Source: Azolla pinnata (taxonomy: Eukaryota > Streptophyta > Polypodiopsida > Salviniales > Salviniaceae). From it: a stretch of DNA of 24,545 nucleotides. Below the pieces are notes generated by a model. The model searched no databases. It saw only the letters and a program-made list of their open reading frames with translations, and was not told the origin of the DNA. The stretch is taken from contig JBBBWG010030853.1 in assembly GCA_037176905.1 (NCBI GenBank), positions 22,750 through 47,294 on the forward strand, written 5' to 3'. Positions within the stretch are counted from its first letter, which is position 1; each line of letters starts with the position of its first letter. The translations under genes and the position numbers were made by a program. Positions 9,994 through 19,281 of the stretch are shown here, piece by piece.

Positions 9994-12061
9994 TCAACAA
10001 TCTTCCACGCAGCTTCCGAGTCGAGTTCTCGACGACATATCCTCGCTCGCATGGAGATTGCTCAGCGAGACGTAACTGGCGCAGTGATCTGCGTCCAGCT
10101 GCACCGCGTGCTGGAAGACCAATCTCCCGAGGTCACGATTCCCGCCGCTTTGGCAAGCGCCCAGCAACGCGCTCCAAATTGGGCCATAATCCAAAGAGGG
10201 CATCCTCGCAGCGACCGCGGCAGCGTTCTCGAAGTGCCCAACGCGGCCGAAGAGGTTCACGATGCAAGCATAATGCTCGGAGCTCGGCATCAAGCCATGG
10301 CTCCCGATCATCTCGGCGAAGCGCATCTGGCCCTCGTCCACAAGCGCAGCATGCGCGCACGCGTTGAGCACGCAGACGTAGGTGATCGAATCGGGCCTCG
10401 TCCCCTCGCGCAGCATTCGATCGAGGCATTCCAACGCGTCCCCGGCTTGCCCGTGCTGGGCGTAACCCGCGATCAACGCGTTCCAAGTCGCCACGTTCTT
10501 CTCGGAGAGCTCCTCCAGCGCTTTGCGAGCCGATCGGAGATCGCCGCACTTCGCGTACATGTCCACCAGCGCCGCGCCGAGCTTCGCATCGCCGCTGCGC
10601 AGAAGCCCCTCGCTCGAAACCTCGCCGTGGGTTTCTTTGCCTCTCTCGATCGCTGCGATGCCCCCGCACGCCTTCAAGACGTACGAATACGTTACCGCGT
10701 CGGGCGAGAGGCCCTCGATCTTCATCTCCTCGAAGCACCGCAGCGCATCCTCGTTCCAGCCCCGCTGGACATATCCCCCGATGAGCGAAGACCACGAGAT
10801 GACATCGCGGCGACCGAGCCCGTCGAGCGAATGCTGCGCCTCCGCCATCGCATCGCACTTCGCATACATGTCCACCACCGCGTTTCGGAGCACGAGAGCA
10901 TCCTCGCCCACCGCCGCCGTCGAAGAAGAAGCCTTCTTCTCGATCTCGTCGTGCATCGATCTGCCCTTGCCTAATGCCTTGAGGCCTCCGCACGCCTTCA
11001 TCGCGCAGATCCATGTCACCGTGTTGGGGGCGATCCCATCCTTCTCCATCAGCTCGTACGAAACCAACGCTTCTTCGGCCCGGCCGTGCCGGACGAATCC
11101 TGCGATCAGTGCTGACCACGACACCACATCCCGCGAACGTAGCTCGTGCAGCACGCTCTGCGCTCTCTCCAGCGCGCCGCATTTCGCATACATGTCGATC
11201 AGAGCGTTGTCCAAGGCGAGGTGCTTCCCCACCAATCTTCTCTCCACGATTTCGCGATGGATTCCCATGCCCTTGTCGATCCGATTCGACATCGCACATG
11301 CATTCAAAGCACAAGTGAAGGTGACTGCATCCGGGGCGAATCCCTCGCTTTTCATCGCTTCCAAGTGCTTTAGTGCTTCGGTGCCCTTCCCGTGCTGTGC
11401 ATACCCCGAGATCAGGGCAGACCAGCAGACGACATTCCGGGTAGGAAGATCATTCAGCACTTTCTTTGCCTTTTCTAATGCACCACACTTGGCATACATA
11501 CTCACTAGAGTGCTTCCAACATAAGGACTCTTCTCGAATAAACCCCTCCTTAAAATGTGTGCATGGACCCTGCTCCCCTCGCATAGGTCTTTGCTCTTAG
11601 CACAATCCTTCAGTAAATTCACGATTTCAACACATTCAGCAGTGTTATCCATACCGGCAACGGTTGCCTCCTTTCCTGTCCCTCTTTCCAGCTCTTGCAT
11701 GACCCAAGATGGCGTGAACCGAGCATCGATCCACAAATACTCCTTAGTGATCTTGTGTTTGAAGCTTGGCGATTTGGGGCTGATCTGTCATGGAGCAGCA
11801 CCACTTAATCAAAATCTTTTACCAAAAGAATAAGACAAGGAAGGATATATATATATATATATATGGTATGCTTCTAACCTTACTGTTGCCGATGTCATAC
11901 CACTGAAGCTTATCCGTGAAGTAGGAAATCCACAACATGTGGACTCGGTCGAATTTATCGCAGTATATGGTGTTGAGAGAATTGTTGAGCACGTGAGACG
12001 GAGAACCAATCACTTTCTGATCCGCTTTCAGGGTATGAATACAATGGGAGGCAAGTTTCAT
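9994..12061 (-). CDS. PLS-class pentatricopeptide repeat protein, probably with a spliced upstream exon
   Basis: The body (9994-11784, - strand) is a GC-rich, intronless run of tandem ~35-residue PPR motifs of alternating P, L and S type, for example DMYAKCGALERAQSVL and RDVVSWSALIAGFVRHGRAE. It ends in a partial E1-like segment (PIWSALLGACQSGGNRDLGR). Such proteins bind organelle RNA for editing, splicing or stability; no DYW domain is present. The first in-body ATG is at 11700, but the frame stays open upstream to an acceptor (TGACAG) at 11785. That joins in phase to an upstream open exon, 11879-12061, starting ATG AAA CTT and ending AGT AAG|GTTAGA. The intron is 94 bp and contains an AT microsatellite. 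The joined product is 657 aa. The N-terminal ~90 residues (landmarks YCDKFDRVHMLWISYFTDK and EYLWIDARFTPSW) are unrecognised. A stronger-looking donor A|GTAAGG five bases earlier would break the frame, so this exon is less certain than the PPR body. The C-terminus is odd: after SNLHASEDM the frame leaves the E-motif pattern and stops. Confidence 0.85.
11844..11864. repeat. AT dinucleotide microsatellite in the PPR-gene intron
   Basis: About ten AT units lie within the proposed 94-bp intron. Confidence 0.85.
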
Positions 12062-13195
12062 GGGACACACTTACAGTATAGTTTCATAAGGGATCAAACC
12101 TGATTGATGCACTGTGCCGGAACTGGGAACTGCTTCCCACGCTCATAATGCAGCAACAATGATGTTAAGAAAAAATTTGCAAACCATTAATAGTAACTCG
12201 TTGAACTTGTCCTTCTACATCGTGTCATGTGTAAATTGCGTATTCAATCTCTCGCTGTTCTCTCACACATCCTCTGTTCCGCCATTCTTGTAACAACAAG
12301 TCGTGCCTGCAGAGAAAGGAAAAAGCAAAATTTGAACTGCCAATATCGGATAACTAAGCAAAAACCCAAGAGGAGAGGCTAACCTTCACATGACATGGAA
12401 TTTAGCAACCAAAAAGAACCGGCATTTCTTATATATTTGATGCATCGATCCCTATTTCAGAAAAAGAAACTTACAGGAATCCAAAAACAAGTCAGTCGAA
12501 CTGAAAACTCCACAGATTTCCTAATGGAGAGATTCCTTGGCATTTTTCTGATGCCGGAAACATACTGTCAAAAAAAAAAGAAAATGCAGCATAGATTGAA
12601 ATTCACAAAGATGCGACATAGATAGGAAACTATGCATTCATGCATAGAAAACATACGTGTTTCGGTATGTACAAGCACGTGCGCCCAAGATATAGATGGA
12701 GAACGAAGAACCCAAACCACAATCTGATCCAGCTCCGTGGACAAGCAGATAAATATTCATCTGTACTTGGGTGTTTGTGTGGTGTATGTGTGCGGACAAC
12801 CACTGTAAACACACGTAGATCCTGAAATTGCTTGCACGATTTGACAAGACAAATCCTCACAAGGTCTCTCTCTGTACGCTTGCCACATTTGCTACCTGAA
12901 ATGAAATCAGCAGATGTAATGCATAATAGCAAAAAACTTACAGGTTCCATGGTTCACACAGACTGAACTGTGTAGCCATGGACCATTAAGATGGTGATAA
13001 GACTGATTAAGAGGATAATCAGTTATTTAGAGATCAATTCAAAGATTTTTGGTTAGACTAGCCTCTAATAAAACTCCGGCATAAAATACTAGGAGTGATG
13101 AGATTAATGCGTTGGATTAGGGCTGCAACTACAGAGACAAATTCGCCCTTAAATCTTTAGGGAAGTCTTTAGGGTTGGGTTCGATCTTCGTGAAG
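12062..13195. other. Upstream region of the PPR gene, no gene recognised
   Basis: About 1.1 kb of AT-rich DNA presumably holds the PPR promoter and leader. Short open frames on both strands have no motif. A short upstream ATG frame on the - strand near 12285 (starting MAEQRMCERT) ends after about 13 codons and could be a uORF if transcribed. Confidence 0.4.
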
Positions 13196-13272
13196 CCTGA
13201 TCCAGAGTAATCAACGAGACGATGAGCATGTCGAAAGTGTTCACCATCAATCTAAAACCTTCCCGTTGAATG
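13196..13272. repeat. 77-bp exact direct repeat, left copy
   Basis: Identical over 77 bp to 13373-13449. It ends exactly where the run of N begins. Confidence 0.97.
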
Positions 13273-13372
13273 NNNNNNNNNNNNNNNNNNNNNNNNNNNN
13301 NNNNNNNNNNNNNNNNNNNNNNNNNNNNNNNNNNNNNNNNNNNNNNNNNNNNNNNNNNNNNNNNNNNNNNNN
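13273..13372. other. Assembly gap of exactly 100 N
   Basis: One hundred unresolved bases. The round number is the usual placeholder for a gap of unknown size. Confidence 0.99.
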
Positions 13373-13449
13373 CCTGATCCAGAGTAATCAACGAGACGAT
13401 GAGCATGTCGAAAGTGTTCACCATCAATCTAAAACCTTCCCGTTGAATG
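13373..13449. repeat. 77-bp exact direct repeat, right copy
   Basis: Begins right after the gap and is identical to 13196-13272, as expected if two contig ends overlap and were not merged. Confidence 0.97.
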
Positions 13450-14247
13450 GGTGGGAATGTTCTTCGTATTAGAGCTTGGTAAGCTGAGCAATTTCGTCGC
13501 AAAGTTTAATGGGTAATTAAGTTTGGAAAACTCAAGAAACATTACAGTTGTTCCACTCTAGTTGATCCTAGCATCTAATACAATCTAATCCCAAATAAAA
13601 CCGACCAAATTTTTTATTCAAGCGGTTTTTGTTACATAGACAACAGAAGAATTAAAATCCATGTAGTTGTCATTGTTGACTTCAGATTGACTATGATCGA
13701 CTAGCATTGACAATAAGCACAAAATCCTGCCATAACATACACATCTTACCCTCCCAAACCTTGAAGCCCCGCTTTGATCAGATGTGGGAAAATTGAGTGG
13801 GTTCTCATGCCAAAACAACGTGCTTCTCGATAAAACCTAACATAACATTATTGACATGCATCGTCTACAGACGATCAAAGGAATTTCTAATAATCTTCAT
13901 GCCTTCAGAACAAACGTAGAAATTACGGTTCAACATCCCATGTCAAAATTTCTCATCGGTGATTTCTCCAAATAAATGTATACAATATAGCTCCTGCGAC
14001 AGTCATGAAGCTATTTCTATTGTAGCCTCAGCAGCATTACAATTTCTTTCCGGAATCCGTGCATCCTCTCTTCTGTATAACGTGGATCAAACAAAATTAC
14101 CCACAAGTTTTCCTCAGTTATTAGATCATATATCGTTTTCGCAACGTTTAGCATTTCCAGAAAATAACCAAGGAAAATCTCAAGGAAACCCCTGAAAGAA
14201 CTAAGGAAAACCCGAAGGAGACCCCATCATTAAGTTCCATTCTCTTT
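13450..14247. other. Intergenic / 3' flank of the RRP15-like gene
   Basis: About 800 bp of AT-rich sequence without a recognisable gene. A 78-codon open frame at 13959-14195 (+) has no motif. The right end should contain the 3' UTR of the RRP15-like gene. Confidence 0.5.
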
Positions 14248-16657
14248 TCATTGACTATCATCATCACTGCTTTCCAAATCCTCCATATCGCTATCTTCCT
14301 GAAATAATGACAAGAATTGAGGCACGGCAGGTTGAGACCCTCTCACGATACATAGAATCATGCCCTTGTCATCATAATTAGGATAACCAAGCAGCCTACG
14401 CTTATTTCATCTAAGATGTAAGAACTTACTTGCTTTTTATCCCAGTCTTTTAACTTGGATTTGCCAAGCATGAAACTGTCTTTCAAAGCAGACCATCCTG
14501 GAGGTTGTTCATTGCCCTTCTGAAAATTCTCAATGTTAAAGAAAGTTAATTCCCAGAAACAATGATAAGAAATTATGGTTCCAATAAAAAACGAACATAT
14601 ATTAATGATGACAGTCACAATCAGGCTTAACTATATGAATAAAACAAGTGGTCTTTATTATATATTGGCTAGCAAAATGACCATACAAAAGATTACTATG
14701 GTCAGAACTAATCAGGCTACCTAATTCGTCATCGAGTTAAGGTAAAAATAAGGATCAGTGTCAATGTAAACTCATAACCATCATGCATGCAGATGTCAGA
14801 AAAGTGGTGTATTAAGGTAAATGAGCTCAAAACATTTGGTATAACAACTTACTGTGAATAATTTCACTTACAAGCATATAAGCTGTCATGCTTGGTGAAC
14901 CAAAGCTGTTATAATCACACTTTGGCGCCCTGCTATATATCTACACATACATGTGATGCCTATCTACTCATCATACGCTGTCATGTGTCTAGTGCTTACT
15001 CTAATAACATCGACAAATAGTTGCTCTCAGTAAACTTTAAAAAATGCAATTTACATTGTTTTTGTGGGGTGCACGATTGAAACGTCAATCTGAACATATT
15101 TAAGGATTTACTAGCAGAATGCAATTCATGAAAACTCATAACCTGTTAGTGTTCTCATAATGAATGACCGTTCCAACCACCACAGGGTATGATGTGAAAC
15201 ATTTTTACTTTATGCATGTCAGAATAAACAAATAGTATTGATCATCATATATTGTTAACAGATGAGGACTGAATTGCCGAATAGCAACAAAACTTTGGTT
15301 CTAGCTCTATCCAAATGAGGACTAAATTCAGGTATATTCGATCATCAACGAATACCTTATTTGAATCTTCAGTCCTCTTCTGCTCTGTAGATGCAATGGT
15401 ATCACCCCCTTGCAAAGTTGCCAGAAATGCTGTCTTGCTTCTCTTTGCCACCTCTTCAACCAAAACAAAATTGAACAGAATGAGACAACGGCATTATCTC
15501 AATTAACGTAATCAGAGAGACGAAGCAATTTTTTCATACGCTTATGACGTATCCACCTTTTGTTTCAGCTGCCTTCGATACTTTTGCTGCTTCTTGCACA
15601 GATTGAGCCTTACTAACCTGAAGTTTTGTGATCAATCACTTTGGATTAATGTCATAAACAAAGAAACTACTAGACATTACATAACAAAATAAAACGATAT
15701 CAAATCGGAACTTACCGCATTGAAAAGCTTCACAACTAGTATCACAGAAGAAACGAGAGTACATCAGAATAAATACGTTTCAGTAATACTTAGTACATAA
15801 ATATCAAGCATAATGTTTGAAAACAGCAACTTCGAACTAGCCTTCTCACCTCCTCTTGTAGCAAGTTTGATGAGTTCTCTATCTTTTGCCACAGGATAAA
15901 CAGCTATAGGGGTGTGACCTTTTTCTCTTATCTGAGGCCATTGGAAACATGTTTTTTCAACAAAATTTTACATCCATAAGTATAGCGAATTTGTTGCATC
16001 GAAACATTGATGGGTACCAACAAGAATTTAGAATACAAACAGCATTTTTCACACAGATAATTCATTGACATAAACGAACGCTGCAAATGGGTGAAGTGAC
16101 ATTTATGTGTATGGAAGGTGACATACTTCTTGCTTCTTTCTTTTTCTTTCAGTCTTCGACTCTTTCAACACAGCCATCTCTTCCAGTTTCATTGCAACTA
16201 AATTCTTGTGAGCACATAGCATCGGACCCTGCAATTTTCAACATTTCAAACAAACAAACAAAAACTGTTCAGTTTCCCCTGTTCGTACTGTTCCTTTCTT
16301 TGTCACCGGATTGCACCACGAAAAGTCCATAACATTTGCAAAACGCACCAAAAGACAAATGATCCTTTGAAATCTCTGGTTTCTATAAAATCAAACTGCT
16401 ATTTTTCCTTTCAGAATACATGAGCAAAAAGCGTACCATGGCTTCAGTGAAGGTGGTTTCCGGAACCTTCTTTTTCATGATTTTCCTAAAAGCCCTGCCA
16501 AAGGCTGTAGAATCCGGATATTCCCTGTTGTTTCCTTCACCATCATCATCATCATCTTCGGAGGAGGATGAATCCGAGCCCTTATCACTGCCACTGCTCT
16601 TAGAAACTCCCATCTCATCCCCCTCAGGGTCGCTACCACCACCATCACTGTCATCAG

Positions 16658-16695
<38 letters not shown>

Positions 16696-16967
16696 CCTTT
16701 TTCTTCTTCTTCTTCTTCTTCTTCTTCTTCTTCTTCTTCTTCTTCTTCTTCGTCTTCTGAGTTTTTCCGTTTCTTGCTTGAGCGGGATGGAGTTACGGGC
16801 ACCATCGCTTGGATTCCTTCCGAAGCCTTTCTGTGGCGTCTCTTCTTCATCTTTGAGCTGGTGCTGGAAGCAGGGAGGGGGGCATGGGCTGAGGCTTCAT
16901 GGCGGACATTCTGCACCTGTGCAGCCGCGCCATCTCCCTCTGAAGCTAAGATCGCCAAGGTCCCCAT
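14248..16967 (-). CDS. RRP15-like ribosomal RNA-processing protein
   Basis: This is a complete gene read as complement(join(14248..14298, 14430..14519, 15356..15453, 15557..15617, 15716..15735, 15850..15931, 16127..16228, 16437..16967)), giving 344 aa with all phases consistent. Exon 1 (177 codons) has an acidic N-terminus with a pure run of 17 Glu codons and a run of 12 Asp codons, then the conserved AFGRAFRKIMKKKVP. Later exons give GPMLCAHKNLVAMKLEEMAV, a Lys/Arg-rich segment, EKGHTPIAVYPVAKDRELI, ATRGVVKLFNAV and PGWSALKDSFMLGKSKLKDW, which together are the Rrp15 family signature. In yeast and animals Rrp15 is nucleolar and acts in 60S pre-rRNA maturation; the same role is inferred. The exon 5/6 junction has an alternative (donor GTATGA after ATAAGC with acceptor GAAGAG) that also keeps frame and would insert a few residues. 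Exon 4 is only 20 nt. Confidence 0.92.
16659..16751. repeat. Paired in-frame codon repeats (GAT)12 and (GAA)17 in RRP15-like exon 1
   Basis: On the + strand this reads ATC x12 (16659-16694) and TTC x17 (16701-16751), separated by six bases. In the protein it gives 17 Glu, Lys-Gly, 12 Asp. Codon use inside each tract is perfectly uniform, which points to replication slippage. Confidence 0.95.
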
Positions 16968-16982
16968 CTCTCGTCCCCTGCG

Positions 16983-16987
<5 letters not shown>

Positions 16988-17028
<41 letters not shown>
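16988..17028. repeat. CT microsatellite in the RRP15-like leader (GA on sense strand)
   Basis: A 41-bp pure CT run begins about 20 bp upstream of the RRP15-like ATG, so it would be a GA tract in its 5' UTR or core promoter. Confidence 0.9.
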
Positions 17029-17030
<2 letters not shown>

Positions 17031-17700
17031 GTCGAGAGCTCAGAACGCAGTTTTCTGATATTCGCAGAATGCCCTTGTAAATCTTCTGGTATTCTCGGTC
17101 ATGCCCCTGTGCATTCCTTCTTCTTCTCATTTTGTTCACTAGTGATGACAGATCTGAGAGAAGCAGAAAAGAAATAGAGGTTGGGGAAACTGTTTTAATT
17201 CGTGGAAAGTTACGGGACGCGAATCGGGCAAGAAGGTTTTCCGGCATCACGGATCGAGCGCGTTTTTTTGCCGGCTTTCCGGTGGGCGGCTGAGTTGTTG
17301 CCTGAAAGAACAATCAACCGGAGGCGCGGTTCAGTACGGGATGTGCAGGCTGGAAAGGAAAGCCGATTCGACGGGCGATTTCTGCAGCTTTGACACGAAT
17401 CAGGCATGCGCCTGGGCTCCGGAGGAGTTCCGATCTGATTGATTACCTTCCCGAATCGATCACAACACCTCTGAGGTTCTACTCTTTTACAATTGTTTTT
17501 TTACCAAAAAAACAAAAACAGGAACAAAAGGGTATGCTTTGTAATTTTCTTAAGCGTCCAACAAGGGCAAGGGTAGTTTAGGAAATAATATAAGAACGAA
17601 AGAGTAAAAAGACGATAATGTCAAGAAACCTTACTATCAAACTACTTCAAAAGTAGTGATATGGCAAGGGCAACCTTCTAAGGTGTTATAATACAAAATG
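17029..17700. promoter_or_regulatory. Upstream region of the RRP15-like gene
   Basis: Moderately GC-rich around 17200-17450, then AT-rich. Short open frames on both strands (about 63-65 codons) carry no motif. It is presumed to hold the promoter of the - strand RRP15-like gene, but no specific element could be placed. Confidence 0.4.
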
Positions 17701-17713
17701 ACATAAATTTAAC

Positions 17714-18200
17714 TTATTTAAGGACAAAGTTCTCGTACAACATAATTGTGAAAATTATCAAATTAACTTTTCTCTTATCATACATATATGTTGAGATACT
17801 CCAAAAAGTACATAAAATAAGAAACCATTCCACAAGTTCCAAATATATCATATGCCCTAAGTACCTCGGATAATCAAACACAAACTCATACACTGTGGTG
17901 GGTAAAAACTCTATCACCTTTAATAAAAACCCATTGAAAATATGACAAAACATTTCCAGTCAATGGCCCCCGCAATTGTGATATAACTATCAATATACCT
18001 TTAGTGACATGACAAGATATAAACTTGTGTCCACAATCTTCATCAATTGTCGTACGAAAGACACATGTACCACTAGAAATGTATCTTCGTTTTAAGGCCT
18101 TGGCCAAAGGCAACCTACCAACCACAACATGCCAAAAAACACCTTTGCACGGAAAGGAAGACGAGACTTTCATCCTACTTCTAAAACTTTAAAACACCAT
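17714..18200 (-). mobile_element. LINE-type retrotransposon fragment (zf-RVT region), decayed
   Basis: The - strand frame at 17886-18173 encodes VFWHVVVGRLPLAKALKRR followed by C...C-G-H...C spacing (GTCVFR, EDCGHKFISCH). This resembles the zf-RVT domain that follows the reverse transcriptase of plant non-LTR elements (usual form FLW...RLPT...R, then CxxC...H...C). A second, overlapping - strand frame at 17714-17953 (WFLILCTFWSIS...KRKVN) resembles the W-x-IW-x-x-RN segment that normally follows, so the piece is frame-broken and not functional. No reverse-transcriptase core or endonuclease was recognised, so the ends are unknown. The + strand tail is very AT-rich. Confidence 0.55.
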
Positions 18201-19175
18201 TCACTTCCGCGAATAATGTGTCACATATCCAAAACCTTGATTTGTACCCAAACTCTATTGTCAACCGGCTTATGGTAAACATCATTAGTGTTCACTGCAA
18301 ATAATTGACATATATATACATAAATAAAAACAAGTTTCAAGACCATGACTTTGTCTATAATGTCAATTACTCTAACTAATTGATTAAATATAGAATCACG
18401 ATATAAATGCTAATACATGTAAGATTAATATCCATTTGTTCCAAAAGGTTTTGGAACTTTCTAGAAGCTTATGTAATGGACCTCCCTCTTATTGCATGCA
18501 AGAGTTTTGGAATTGTATAGATACAAGGGTTCACCTTGATCCCAATCAAAGCGGACGATGTTAATCACGGAATCAATATTCAGATTAATCTATATTTTAC
18601 TTCTCACTTATCTGCTCTGCCCTTGCCATCTCTGTTATACTCTTTTGTATTTATCTGTGATAATAATGATTTTTTGTTATAAAAAAGCCAATCTTTCAAT
18701 GGTTCAGGGTTTAGGGTGATGTAAAATGCTAATACATATAGATTTAATGTCCCTTTATGATGTTCTAGTAAGTTCATCACAACCTCGTTATTATGTCCTC
18801 TTTTAAGTTCATCACTACTTATTGCCCGACACCACCCTTGATAGATTGAAATAAACATTGCTCGTGTTTCTCTCACATCATTATCTAGAATACATTCATG
18901 ATCTAGAAGTTTTGTGTACAATTAATTATCAATAATTACTTGTAGATTTGTATTCCAAGTTCTATATAATCTTCTAGGCGTACCACATTCATTCTGGCAT
19001 GAAATACATGTAACTCATTAAAGAATTTATGTAAGAAAGAGTTATGATCATTATTTCTCATCCGAGAGGGTTGATAACTTCGGATCTCAAGATCTTGTAT
19101 TGGTTAATTCAATGTAACTTGAATATCCGATAACAAGTCATCCATCAGGCTTGAGACCAACAAAGCATTACACTT
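18201..19175. other. AT-rich intergenic DNA with a short diverged direct repeat
   Basis: About 970 bp upstream of the RWDD1-like gene. A 33-bp segment at about 18405-18437 (AAATGCTAATACATGTAAGA...) recurs with changes at about 18724-18755. A 105-codon open frame on the - strand (18604-18921) has no recognised domain and may be further remnant of the neighbouring retroelement. No gene supported. Confidence 0.45.
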
Positions 19176-19281
19176 GTGTTAGGAATTCTGCTCTTCTTTT
19201 TCTTTCTTTCTTTCTTTTCTTTCTTTCTTCTTCTTCTTCTTCAAATTCTCTGCTGTTTCTTCTCTGCTGCTGTTCGCCACC
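19176..19281 (+). promoter_or_regulatory. Pyrimidine-rich 5' leader of the RWDD1-like gene
   Basis: A TTTCTTTCTTTC / CTTCTTCTT-rich stretch of about 100 bp ends at the ATG context GCCACC. Pyrimidine-rich leaders and core-promoter Y-patches are common in plants. The transcription start is not placed. Confidence 0.45.

Noticed and set aside
9988-11524. Long open frames (up to 333 codons) on the + strand and in a second - strand frame across the PPR gene
   Set aside because: They are shadows of the GC-rich PPR coding frame, Arg/Ser/Ala-rich and without motifs.
11701-11736. A start for the PPR protein at 11736
   Set aside because: The codon there is TTG, not ATG. The true start is either ATG at 11700 or, more likely, in the upstream exon at 12061.
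12395-12950. Frames of 60-106 codons on both strands
   Set aside because: No similarity to known domains, AT-rich codon content, and no supporting splice or start context.
13149-13502. Open frame running through the N gap
   Set aside because: It exists only because N bases cannot make stops and because the 77-bp edge sequence is present twice.
16420-17058. 212-codon Ser-rich frame on the + strand opposite RRP15-like exon 1
   Set aside because: It is the antisense of the GAA and GAT codon repeats and the GA leader. The other strand carries the conserved protein.
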